Made by a program: the position numbers and the translations under genes. The notes beneath the pieces were generated by a model that ran no database searches, was not told the DNA's origin, and saw nothing but the letters and a program-made list of their open reading frames with translations. This document shows, in pieces, positions 56,606-64,000 of a stretch of 64,000 nucleotides of DNA (positions are counted from its first letter, which is position 1; the number at the start of each line of letters is the position of its first letter). The stretch covers positions 2,604,001 through 2,668,000 of the forward strand of contig NZ_CP006568.1 of NCBI RefSeq assembly GCF_000517405.1, read 5' to 3'. Source of the DNA: Candidatus Sodalis pierantonius str. SOPE. GTDB lineage: Bacteria; Pseudomonadota; Gammaproteobacteria; Enterobacterales; Enterobacteriaceae.

Positions 56606-58156
56606 ATGGCACGTAAAAAGAAGAAAGCGAGAACGGAAATGTGCATCTATATTAATGTCTTACGTATGAAATTCGAGCAGCGTCGCTCGAATCGCACTAT
56701 CGCAGCAGCTCTCGGCATAGGCTGTACTACCGTGCACGATATCCTCGGCCGATTCACGGTAGCTAACCTGGTCTGGCCATTGCCGGCGGAACTGTCCCCC
56801 GTCGACCTCGACCGCCTGCTCTATCCCGGCAAATCCGGAAAAGTTATCAATACCTTACCCAGCTGGCTTGATATCGATACCGAGTTAAGCCGCAAGGGCA
56901 TGACCAAGCAGCTGCTCTGGATGGAATATCAGTCCCCCGTGGGCGGTGATGCCCTCGGTTACTCACAGTTTTGTGCACTGTTCCGTGACTGGAAAAAGAA
57001 GCAGCGGCGTTCCATGCGCATGGAGCACAAGGCTGGCGAAAAGCTCTTCATCGACTTCTGTGGCCCCACCGTACCTATCGTCAACCCTGCGACCGGTAGC
57101 GTACGCCAGGTCGCTATCTTCGTCGCTGCCATGGGCGTGTCAGGCTATGCGTATATCGAAGCCTGCGAAGGCCAGGACATGGCATCGTGGCTCAACGCCA
57201 ATAGCCGCTGCCTGCACTTCATGGGTGGGGTTCCGGAGCTGATGATACCTGATAATCTGCGCAGCGCTGTCAGCACCCCTGACCGCTATGAGCCGGTCAT
57301 AAACCAGAGCTACCAGGCGCTGGCAAATCACTATGAGACAGTGGTGCTACCGGCGCGCCCGAGAAAACCGAAAGACAAGGCGAAGGCAGAATCAACTGTG
57401 CAGCTGGTAGAACGCTGGGTTTTGGCCCGGTTGCGTAAACGTAGGTTCTACTCGCTGACCGAACTCAACCAGGTGATACGAGAACTCAATCATGAGTTGA
57501 ATTTGCGCCCGATGCGTCATTACGGCGGACAAAGTCGCCTTGAACGCTTCGAGCAGCTGGACAAACCGGCTTTTGGGCCTCTACCGCCCACACAATGGGA
57601 ATACAGTGAGTATCTCGTTGCCCGAGTGGGACCTGATTACCACATAGACTACGGCAAAAACTGGTACTCGGTGCCGCATCCGCTGGTTGGCGCGCGCGTT
57701 GACGTCATCGCCACCCAACGGCTGGTGCAAATCCACCATAAGGGCGTCTGCGTGGCTACGCACCCTCGCAGCGATAACGCCCATAGGCACACGACTCAGG
57801 CGGCGCACATGCCGGCTAACCATAAGGGGCAGAGTCAGTGGCCGCCGGAAAGGCTGTGCAGTTGGGCGCTGTCGGTGAGTGTGTGCACACTGAAAGTGGT
57901 CGAGTCCATCCAAAAGAGCAAAGCCCATCCGGAGCAGGCTTACCGCTCCGTGCTGGGGCTACTCAATCTGCAATGGCGCTATGAGACGACGCGACTGGAG
58001 AAGGCCTGCGCGCTGGCGTTGGAGAAAGGGTGCATTAACCGCTCTTTCATAGCCAACGTATTGAAACACGGTCGTGAAAGTGAGGTCACCCAGGACGGAG
58101 CCGGCGTATCAATGCTGGTTCACGAAAACCTCCGAGGTCCGGACAGTTATCACTAA
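56606..58156 (+). CDS. istA: IS21-family transposase IstA
   Basis: This 516-residue DDE transposase has an N-terminal HTH (RSNRTIAAALGIGCTTVHDI) and an rve core with KLFIDFCGPTVPI (D near 150), LMIPDNLRSAV (D near 215) and KDKAKAESTVQL (E near 258), followed by a C-terminal beta-barrel region. Start ATG 56606. It acts with IstB. No lesions were seen. Confidence 0.95.
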   Translation: MARKKKKARTEMCIYINVLRMKFEQRRSNRTIAAALGIGCTTVHDILGRFTVANLVWPLPAELSPVDLDRLLYPGKSGKVINTLPSWLDIDTELSRKGMTKQLLWMEYQSPVGGDALGYSQFCALFRDWKKKQRRSMRMEHKAGEKLFIDFCGPTVPIVNPATGSVRQVAIFVAAMGVSGYAYIEACEGQDMASWLNANSRCLHFMGGVPELMIPDNLRSAVSTPDRYEPVINQSYQALANHYETVVLPARPRKPKDKAKAESTVQLVERWVLARLRKRRFYSLTELNQVIRELNHELNLRPMRHYGGQSRLERFEQLDKPAFGPLPPTQWEYSEYLVARVGPDYHIDYGKNWYSVPHPLVGARVDVIATQRLVQIHHKGVCVATHPRSDNAHRHTTQAAHMPANHKGQSQWPPERLCSWALSVSVCTLKVVESIQKSKAHPEQAYRSVLGLLNLQWRYETTRLEKACALALEKGCINRSFIANVLKHGRESEVTQDGAGVSMLVHENLRGPDSYH

Positions 58157-58167
58157 GGATAATAAAT

Positions 58168-58917
58168 ATGGATACACTGTTAATGGCTCTGCGAGAGCTG
58201 AAGTTGTCGGCAATGGTCCAGGCGTTGGAGACGCAACGCGAACTCCCGGGGAGTTATGGGGAGCTGGGGTTCGAGGAGCGGTTGTCGCTGATGGTAGAAG
58301 CGGAAAATTTGCATAGAAAAAACAACCATATATGCCGTCTGCGACGGCAATCGCAAATGCGCTTGCAGGCAAAACCGGAAGATATCCGCTATATCCCTAG
58401 CCGAGGAGTGACACCGGAACAGATGCGAGATCTGCTAGGGGGACAATATCTGAAATATCAGAAAAGCATACTCATCACGGGGCCAACAGGTACGGGCAAA
58501 ACCTGGCTCAGTTGTGCGCTTGGTGAGCAGGCATGCCGGCAGCAATATAGCGTGCGTTACTGGCGAGTGGGTCGGTTGCTGGCCCATTTTCACCAGTGTC
58601 AGGTAGACGGGACCTATCTAAAACAGCTTAAGCAGTTAGAAAAAATAGAGTTACTGATCTTGGACGACGTGGGCCTAGAATCAATAAGTCCGATGCAGGC
58701 AACGATGCTGTTGGAGGTGATGGAAGATCGCTACGACAAAAGCAGCAGCATCCTGATCAGTCAACTGCCGGTGAAAAAATGGTATGGACTGATAGAAAAC
58801 CCCACGACAGCTGACGCGTTACTCGATCGGTTAGTACACCCCAGCTATAGACTGGAACTTAAAGGCGAATCACTACGCAAAGAGCAAGGAGTAGCCAGCA
58901 CAGGAAAAATAGACTAA
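58168..58917 (+). CDS. istB: IS21-family ATPase IstB
   Basis: This 249-residue AAA+ helper of IstA has Walker A GPTGTGKTWLSCALGEQ (near 105-120), Walker B LLILDDVGLE (near 165-175) and the sensor region SSSILISQLPVKKWYGLI. IstB selects and remodels target DNA, as MuB does. It starts 11 bp after istA and ends in GVASTGKID. Intact. Confidence 0.95.
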   Translation: MDTLLMALRELKLSAMVQALETQRELPGSYGELGFEERLSLMVEAENLHRKNNHICRLRRQSQMRLQAKPEDIRYIPSRGVTPEQMRDLLGGQYLKYQKSILITGPTGTGKTWLSCALGEQACRQQYSVRYWRVGRLLAHFHQCQVDGTYLKQLKQLEKIELLILDDVGLESISPMQATMLLEVMEDRYDKSSSILISQLPVKKWYGLIENPTTADALLDRLVHPSYRLELKGESLRKEQGVASTGKID

Positions 58918-59035
58918 ACCCGAGTCAGAAGATGAGCGAACACGTGAACGAATATCACTGGAATGGGTGATCGGAAAATATCGGAATAACTGATCGGATG
59001 TCGCCGGAACAGCTGATCGGATACGTCGGCGCCTG

Positions 59036-60350
59036 GAGCCTGTTTAGAAATTTGTGTATTTGCCTGATTTTGATATGTTCAATCCAACATCAAAAACAGG
59101 TTAATTTATGGACGAAAAACAGTTGCAGGCTTTGGCTAACGAACTGGCCAAAAATCTCAAAACCCCTGAAGATCTCAGTCACTTCGATCGGCTGCTGAAA
59201 AAAATCAGCGTCGAAGCAGCTCTCAATGCCGAAATGACCCATCACCTCGGCTACGATAAAAATCAGCCTAAACCGGGGACCAACGCCCGCAACGGCTATT
59301 CCACAAAAACCGTTACCACTGGCGATGGCCCGCTGGCGCTGCGTACTCCGCGCGATCGTGACGGTTCCTTTGAACCGCAACTGGTGAAGAAGAACCAGAC
59401 CCGGATTACCGGGATGGATAACCAGATTTTATCGTTGTACGCCAAAGGGATGACCACCCGCGAGATCGCCGCCGCGTTCAAAGAGCTGTATGACGCCGAT
59501 GTCTCGCCGGCGCTGGTCTCAAAGGTCACCGATGCGGTCATGGAGCAGGTTGTCGAATGGCAAAACCGGCCTCTGGATGCAGTCTATCCCATTGTTTATC
59601 TTGATTGTATCGTTCTAAAAGTCCGGCAGGACAGCCGCATCATCAACAAATCTGTGTTCCTGGCGCTGGGCATCAACATCGAAGGCCAGAAAGAGTTGCT
59701 AGGTATGTGGCTGGCCGAAAATGAAGGCGCAAAGTTCTGGCTGAACGTGCTGACAGAGCTGAAAAACCGCGGCCTGAACGATATCCTTATCGCCTGCGTA
59801 GACGGACTGAAAGGTTTCCCTGACGCTATTAACGCGGTGTATCCGGAGGCGCGGCTCCAGCTGTGTATCGTACATATGGTGCGCAATAGCCTGCGGTTCG
59901 TCTCCTGGAAGGACTTCAAGGCCGTCACCCGCGACCTGAAAGCTATCTATCAGGCCCCTACGGAAGAAGCCGGCTTGCAGGCGCTGGAAGCGTTCTCCAG
60001 TGCCTGGGACATCCGCTACCCGCAAATAAGTCGAAGCTGGCAGGCAAACTGGGCCAATCTGGCCACGTTCTTTGCCTACCCAACGGACATCCGCAAGGTG
60101 ATCTACACGACCAACGCCATCGAGTCGTTAAACAGCGTGATCCGGCATGCCATCAAAAAGCGCAAGGTGTTCCCGACCGACGACGCAGTGAAAAAGGTGG
60201 TGTGGCTGGCGATACAGGCGGCCTCACAGAAATGGACAATGCCTTTGAGGGACTGGCGCATGGCAATGAGCCGCTTTATTATCGAGTTCGGTGACCGCCT
60301 GGACGGTCACTTCTGAGAAAAGGCATTTACACAGAATCGTGTACAGGGTC
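59036..60350 (+). mobile_element. IS256-family element, complete copy
   Basis: This 1315-bp element has both ends intact and a perfect 9-bp duplication CGGCGCCTG (59027-59035 and 60351-60359). Removing it joins the right end of the IS21 element to the trp-side chromosome, so IS256 arrived after IS21. Confidence 0.96.
59108..60316 (+). CDS. IS256-family transposase
   Basis: This 402-residue copy is fully open and nearly identical to the one at 8557 (a Tyr-to-Phe change in SWKDFKAVTRD is one of few differences). The catalytic motifs YLDCIVLK, CVDGLKGF and TNAIESLN are present, so it is probably functional. Confidence 0.95.
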   Translation: MDEKQLQALANELAKNLKTPEDLSHFDRLLKKISVEAALNAEMTHHLGYDKNQPKPGTNARNGYSTKTVTTGDGPLALRTPRDRDGSFEPQLVKKNQTRITGMDNQILSLYAKGMTTREIAAAFKELYDADVSPALVSKVTDAVMEQVVEWQNRPLDAVYPIVYLDCIVLKVRQDSRIINKSVFLALGINIEGQKELLGMWLAENEGAKFWLNVLTELKNRGLNDILIACVDGLKGFPDAINAVYPEARLQLCIVHMVRNSLRFVSWKDFKAVTRDLKAIYQAPTEEAGLQALEAFSSAWDIRYPQISRSWQANWANLATFFAYPTDIRKVIYTTNAIESLNSVIRHAIKKRKVFPTDDAVKKVVWLAIQAASQKWTMPLRDWRMAMSRFIIEFGDRLDGHF

Positions 60351-60395
60351 CGGCGCCTGCGCGCGCCCGGATAACACCGCTAAACCTGACGTGGG

Positions 60396-60702
60396 TTATT
60401 TGATTTGCATATCGTTTTCCACCGACTTCACGCCGGCCACGCCGCGCGCGGCCTGAACCGCCAGGCTGGCTTCGGAGGCGGACCCCACAAAACCGCTTAA
60501 CTGCACGCGGCCTTTGAAGGTTTCGACATTAATTTCCCGCGCTTTCAGGTGATCGTCGCGGACCAATTCCGATTTCACCTTCGCGGTGATAACCGTATCG
60601 TCAATATAGCCGCCGGTCCCCTCAGACTTTGCGGTTGGCGCTCAGCGCGAAGGCCAATAAAAGAGGGGTTAACAGGCTGGCGGCGACTTTCCACACGTTC
60701 AT
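60396..60702 (-). pseudogene. periplasmic BON-domain protein, frameshifted
   Basis: From ATG 60702 (behind GGAGAG) a signal-peptide-like start is read (WKVAASLLTPLLLAFALSA) and then stops at TGA near 60630. In the next frame EGTGGYIDDTVITAKVKSEL, FKGRVQLSGFVGSASEAS and GVKSVENDMQIK form a complete BON domain of the OsmY type. A loss of one or two bases near 60630-60636 separates signal and domain. OsmY-like proteins are periplasmic stress proteins. Confidence 0.83.
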
Positions 60703-60809
60703 ATTCTCTCCTTGATGGAATGCGTTGTCGTTATTTATTCGGTTTTATCGCCGGCGCTTTGCGGGCGTCCGGCATTGACAGTGTTGCTGATAAAAAGTGT
60801 TTGCGCCAG

Positions 60810-61616
60810 TCAGGAACGGGTGGCGGCCTTCATTTCGCGCACGAATTGCGCCAGTTTTTCCAGCATCAAAGCGGGATCATCCACATGGTTTTCGATAATC
60901 CGCACAATGGCCGAGCCGGAGATGGCGCCTGCGGTGCCGGCCTGCAAAGCGGCACACACCTGATCGGGTTCGGAAATGCCGAACCCCTGAAGGGTCGGCG
61001 CCGCGTGGTACGCCTTCAGGGTATTGGCCAAATGCGCCAGCGGCGTATTGGCCCGTTTTTCGCTGCCGGTGACGCCGGCGCGCGAGAGCAGGTAGGTATA
61101 CGCCCGGCCGTGGGAGGCGATTTCGCGCAGCAGATCATCGTCGGCGTTGGGCGGGCAGATGAAGATGGGCGCCACACCATGGCGCAACGCGGCTTGGCGA
61201 AACGGCAGACTCTCTTGCAGCGGCACGTCCGCCACCAGCACCGAGTCGACGCCGACGTCGGCGCAGCGGGCGTAGAAAGCGTCAATGCCGTCGTTGTACA
61301 CCAGATTGGCGTACATCAGCAGGCCAATGGGTATGTCGGGGTATTTGGAGCGAATCGATGCCAGTATCTCAAAGCAGTGCGCCGGCGTGACGCCGGAGGC
61401 AAACGCGCGCAGGTTGGCGTTTTGGATGGTGGGACCGTCCGCCAACGGATCGGAAAACGGGATGCCCAACTCCAGCGCGTCGGCGCCGGCGTCGATGAGC
61501 GTATCGATGATTTGCAGCGAAAGCGCGGGGTTGGGATCGCCCAGCGTCACAAACGGCACGAAAGCACCTTCGTTGCGGGCCGCCAACCGGCTGAATAATT
61601 GCTGATAGCGTTCCAT
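60810..61616 (-). CDS. trpA: tryptophan synthase alpha chain
   Basis: TrpA cleaves indole-3-glycerol phosphate to indole and glyceraldehyde 3-phosphate. The 268-residue protein is full length from ATG 61616 (MERYQQLFSRLAARNEGAFV). The catalytic Glu is in ALELGIPFSDPLADGPTIQ (near 49) and the Asp in VLVADVPLQES (near 60 in numbering of that loop region). The loop SRAGVTGSEKRA and the phosphate site GFGISEP are present. It starts one base after the trpB stop. Intact, although trpB upstream is not. Confidence 0.96.
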   Translation of the reverse strand: MERYQQLFSRLAARNEGAFVPFVTLGDPNPALSLQIIDTLIDAGADALELGIPFSDPLADGPTIQNANLRAFASGVTPAHCFEILASIRSKYPDIPIGLLMYANLVYNDGIDAFYARCADVGVDSVLVADVPLQESLPFRQAALRHGVAPIFICPPNADDDLLREIASHGRAYTYLLSRAGVTGSEKRANTPLAHLANTLKAYHAAPTLQGFGISEPDQVCAALQAGTAGAISGSAIVRIIENHVDDPALMLEKLAQFVREMKAATRS

Positions 61617-61617
61617 A

Positions 61618-62808
61618 TTAAATTTCTCCTCGCGCCGACAAAATATCATGAACGGTGAAAATATCTTTATCGCCGCGCCCGGACAGGTTAACCACCAGGA
61701 TCTGCTCTTTCTCCGGCTCCGCTTTAATCATCCGCAGCGCATGGGCCAGCGCGTGGGAGGATTCCAATGCGGGGATAATGCCCTCATGGCGCGAGAGACG
61801 CCGGAAGGCGTCCAGGGCTTCTTCGTCGGTGACCGATACGTACTCGGCGCGGCCGATGCTATCAAGGTAAGCATGCTGGGGGCCCACCGACGGGAAATCC
61901 AGGCCGGCGGAGATGGAGTAGGACTCTTCAATCTGCCCCTCGGCGGACTGCATCATCGGCGATTTCATGCCGAAGTAGATGCCGGTGCGGCCGTGTTTCA
62001 GCGACGCGCCGTGCTGGCCGGTTTCAATGCCCAGGCCGCCCGGCTCCACGCCTATCAGACGCACGTCGGGTTCATCGATGAAATCTGCGAACATGCCGAT
62101 GGCATTGGAGCCGCCGCCGACGCAGGCGATGACCGCATCCGGCAGGCGCTGCTCGTGCTCCTGCATCTGCGCGCGCGTCTCCTCGCCTATCATCCGCTGG
62201 AATTCGTGCACGATGGTCGGGAAGGGATGCGGACCGGCGGCGGTGCCGAGCATGTAGTGTGCGCGTTCATAGCTGGCGGACCAGTCGCGCAACGCTTCGT
62301 TACAGGCGTCTTTCAGGGTGGAGGAGCCGCTGTGCACCGGAATGACCTCGGCGCCCATCAGCCGCATACGAAAGACGTTGGGGGACAGGCGTTCGATGTC
62401 TTTGGCGCCCATATAAATCCGGCATTTCAGCCCCAGCAGCGCCGAGGACAGGGCTGAGGCTACGCCGTGCTGGCCGGCACCGGTTTCGGCGATAATTTCG
62501 GTTTTGCCCATCCGTTTGGCCAGCAGCGCCTGCCCCAGCACCTGATTGGTTTTATGGGCACCACCGTGCAACAGATCTTAGCGTTTCAAATAAAGTTTGG
62601 TCCGGGTCCCGGCGGTCAAGTTGCGGCACAGCGTCAGCGGCGTCGGCCGACCGGCGTAATTCACCAGCAGATCGCTGAATTCGGTCTGGAACGCCGGGTC
62701 GCTCTGGGCGCTGACGAACGCTTCCTCCAGTTGAATAAGCGCAGGCATCAGGATTTGCGGCACGTACATGCCGCCAAACTCGCCAAAATAGGGATTAAGT
62801 CGTGTCAT
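61618..62808 (-). pseudogene. trpB: trpB, tryptophan synthase beta chain, single nonsense mutation
   Basis: TrpB joins indole and serine with PLP. From ATG 62808 (TRLNPYFGEFGGMYVPQILM) codon 77 is TAA (62578-62580), where the family has GAA (Glu) in LYLKREDLLHGGAHKTNQ. The remaining frame is open to the normal end RGDKDIFTVHDILSARGEI and includes the PLP lysine (HKTNQ) and GGGSNAIGMF. A start at ATG 62571 would give 317 residues lacking the first ~79, which is unlikely to fold. One base change would restore the gene. Confidence 0.94.
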
Positions 62809-62841
62809 GCTCTTTTGTCTCTCACGGTGTCAGGCTGATGG

Positions 62842-64000
62842 TTAATAGGCGCGCAGCGTCTGAAATACCGTAGCCAATTTATGATGATCTTTAATACCGG
62901 GCGCGCTTTCTACGCCAGAGTTGAAATCCAGTCCGGTGCAGCCAAGGCGCGCCGCGGCCACGCAGTTATCCGCCGCCAGACCGCCCGCCAGCATCACGTT
63001 ATCCAGCGTCGCTCCGTTTAACAGCGACCAGTCAAAAGGCTTGCCGCCGCCGCCATTATCGAGCACATAGCGATCCACCTGGGCCAGATCGCGTGCCGGC
63101 AGAGCGTGGCGCATATCCAGCGCTTTCCAGATGCGGCATTCGGGCGGCAGGGCCTGACGCAGCGCGTCGATGTAGGCCTGATCTTCGCCGCCGTGCAGCT
63201 GAACTGCCGCCAGCGACAGTGCGCTGGCTTTCGCGGCGACCTCGCTCACCGGCGCATCGCGAAACACCCCGATATAGCGAAGCTGGGCGCCGGCCATCAC
63301 GGCGCGGGCGGTGTCTTCCTCCACATAGTGCGGGGAGCCGGGGATCAAAATCAGCCCGCCGTAGAGCGCGCCGGCCTCCAGGGCGGCGCGCGTGAGGCCG
63401 CAGACTTTGTTTTCCCCGAGCAGCACCCGGCGTACCGCCATCGTCAAGTCGGGTTCGGCCATCAGCACGCTGCCGATCAGGAAGCCATTGGCGTAGTGGC
63501 TGAGAGTTCGCGCATCCGGCGATAATGATTGATGCCGGACTCGCTGATGACCGTGACGCCCGCCGGCAGACGCGGGCCCAGGGTGCGGGTGCGGTTCAAA
63601 TCGATAGACAGATCGCGTAAATCGCGATTATTGATTCCCACCACTTTTGCTTCCAGCGCAATTGCGCGCTGCCGCTCGTCGTCGCTGATGACCTCGATCA
63701 ACACGCCCATGTTCAGGCTATGGGCCACCGCCGCCAGTTCGCGGTAGGTGCCGTCGTCAAGGACAGACAACATCAGCAGAATCGCGTCCGCCTGATGCAG
63801 CCGCGCCAGGTAAATCTGCCACGGATCGATGATGAAATCTTTACATAATACCGGCTGGCTCACCGTGCGGCTCACCTGGCGCAGAAAATCGAAGCTGCCC
63901 TGGAAATATTTCTCGTCGGTCAGTACCGAAATAGCGGAGGCGTAATGCCGGTAAACGCCCGCGATGGCGACCGGGTCGAAATCGGCGCGGATAAGGCCTT
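62842..64000 (-). pseudogene. trpC: trpC (trpCF fusion), IGP synthase/PRA isomerase, frameshift between domains, runs off the window
   Basis: In enterics one protein carries indole-3-glycerol phosphate synthase (N-terminal) and phosphoribosylanthranilate isomerase (C-terminal). The first domain is read from the window edge to VTVISESGINHYRRMRELS. An extra CT (CTCTCAGCC where CTCAGCC would keep frame, 63501-63506) then shifts the frame and it stops at 63477. The isomerase domain continues in the other frame (LLGENKVCGLTR; GLDFNSGVESAPGIKD) to 62842. The synthase domain is nearly complete, so one of the two activities might survive. Confidence 0.92.

Larger units (their letters stand above)
56440..59026 (+). 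mobile_element. IS21-family element with istA and istB
   Basis: The gene pair istA-istB is flanked by multiple related end repeats: CCGATCA-type boxes alternating with ATTCCG at 56454-56556 on the left and 58960-59020 (inverted) on the right, typical of IS21 ends. Exact limits are uncertain by several bases. It is inserted in ompW. An IS256 (59036) stands beside its right end. No matching target duplication was found, suggesting a deletion next to the element. Confidence 0.9.

Noticed and set aside
56454..59020. Short spaced repeats near 56454 and 58960 as a possible CRISPR array
   Set aside because: Units are imperfect, about 20 bp apart, inverted between the two ends and flank istA/istB, which fits IS21 termini; no cas genes.
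60549..61598. A 349-codon plus-strand frame opposite trpA
   Set aside because: Shadow of the GC-rich trpA gene on the other strand; composition unlike a real protein.

Overview
The gene content and order (cha locus, kdsA, prmC-prfA-hemA, lolB-ispE-prs, pth-ychF, tpx-tyrR-ycjF-ycjX, tonB-yciABC-ompW-trp) are those of an Enterobacterales chromosome. About a third of the window is insertion sequences of only a few types, and roughly half of the non-mobile genes carry frameshifts, stops or deletions. This is the signature of a recently host-restricted Sodalis-type insect endosymbiont. From memory, a grain-weevil primary endosymbiont (Candidatus Sodalis pierantonius, SOPE) is the best fit, but the species is an inference.

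Layout. 1-10040: a wrecked Mu-like transposon (repressor, Ner, MuA-like transposase, MuB-like ATPase) on the minus strand, hit by IS5/IS903-type and IS256-type elements. 10214-15121: decayed chaC, chaB, chaA and dauA. 15173-25758: a housekeeping block, almost all intact (kdsA, broken sirB1, prmC, prfA, hemA, lolB, ispE, prs, ychH, pth, ychF). 25827-27146: a degenerate IS256. 27525-30899: a large intact ORF of unknown function. 31388-35381: an accessory stretch with a broken PTS IIB gene, a DUF488 remnant, a methyltransferase/cupin pair, a broken Crp/Fnr regulator and the 3' part of lhr. 35382-39839: a second Mu-like element, inserted in lhr. 39840-43332: a patchwork of IS5 and IS256 pieces. 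43333-48685: an integrase remnant, then truncated ycjG, intact tpx, tyrR and ycjF, and deleted ycjX. 49226-52374: two opposed IS256 copies around a gene fragment, then the end of a third Mu-like element. 52550-64000: tonB, yciA, yciB, yciC, a ykgJ-like gene, ompW cut by an IS21 element, another IS256, and the trpCF-trpB-trpA end of the trp operon with lesions in trpB and trpC.

How it works together. The intact genes are mostly core functions (KDO synthesis, translation termination, haem and isoprenoid precursors, PRPP, outer-membrane lipoprotein sorting, iron-uptake energisation). Transport and regulatory accessories and the tryptophan pathway are decaying. Many lesions are one-base homopolymer changes or gains of a two- or four-base unit, and much of the structural damage lies at IS elements.

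The most interesting signal is that the two long Mu-like elements share near-identical transposase, ATPase and terminal sequences but have unrelated-looking immunity modules (repressor, Ner and the first ~32 residues of the transposase). They look like heteroimmune, modular mobile elements that once coexisted in one genome.
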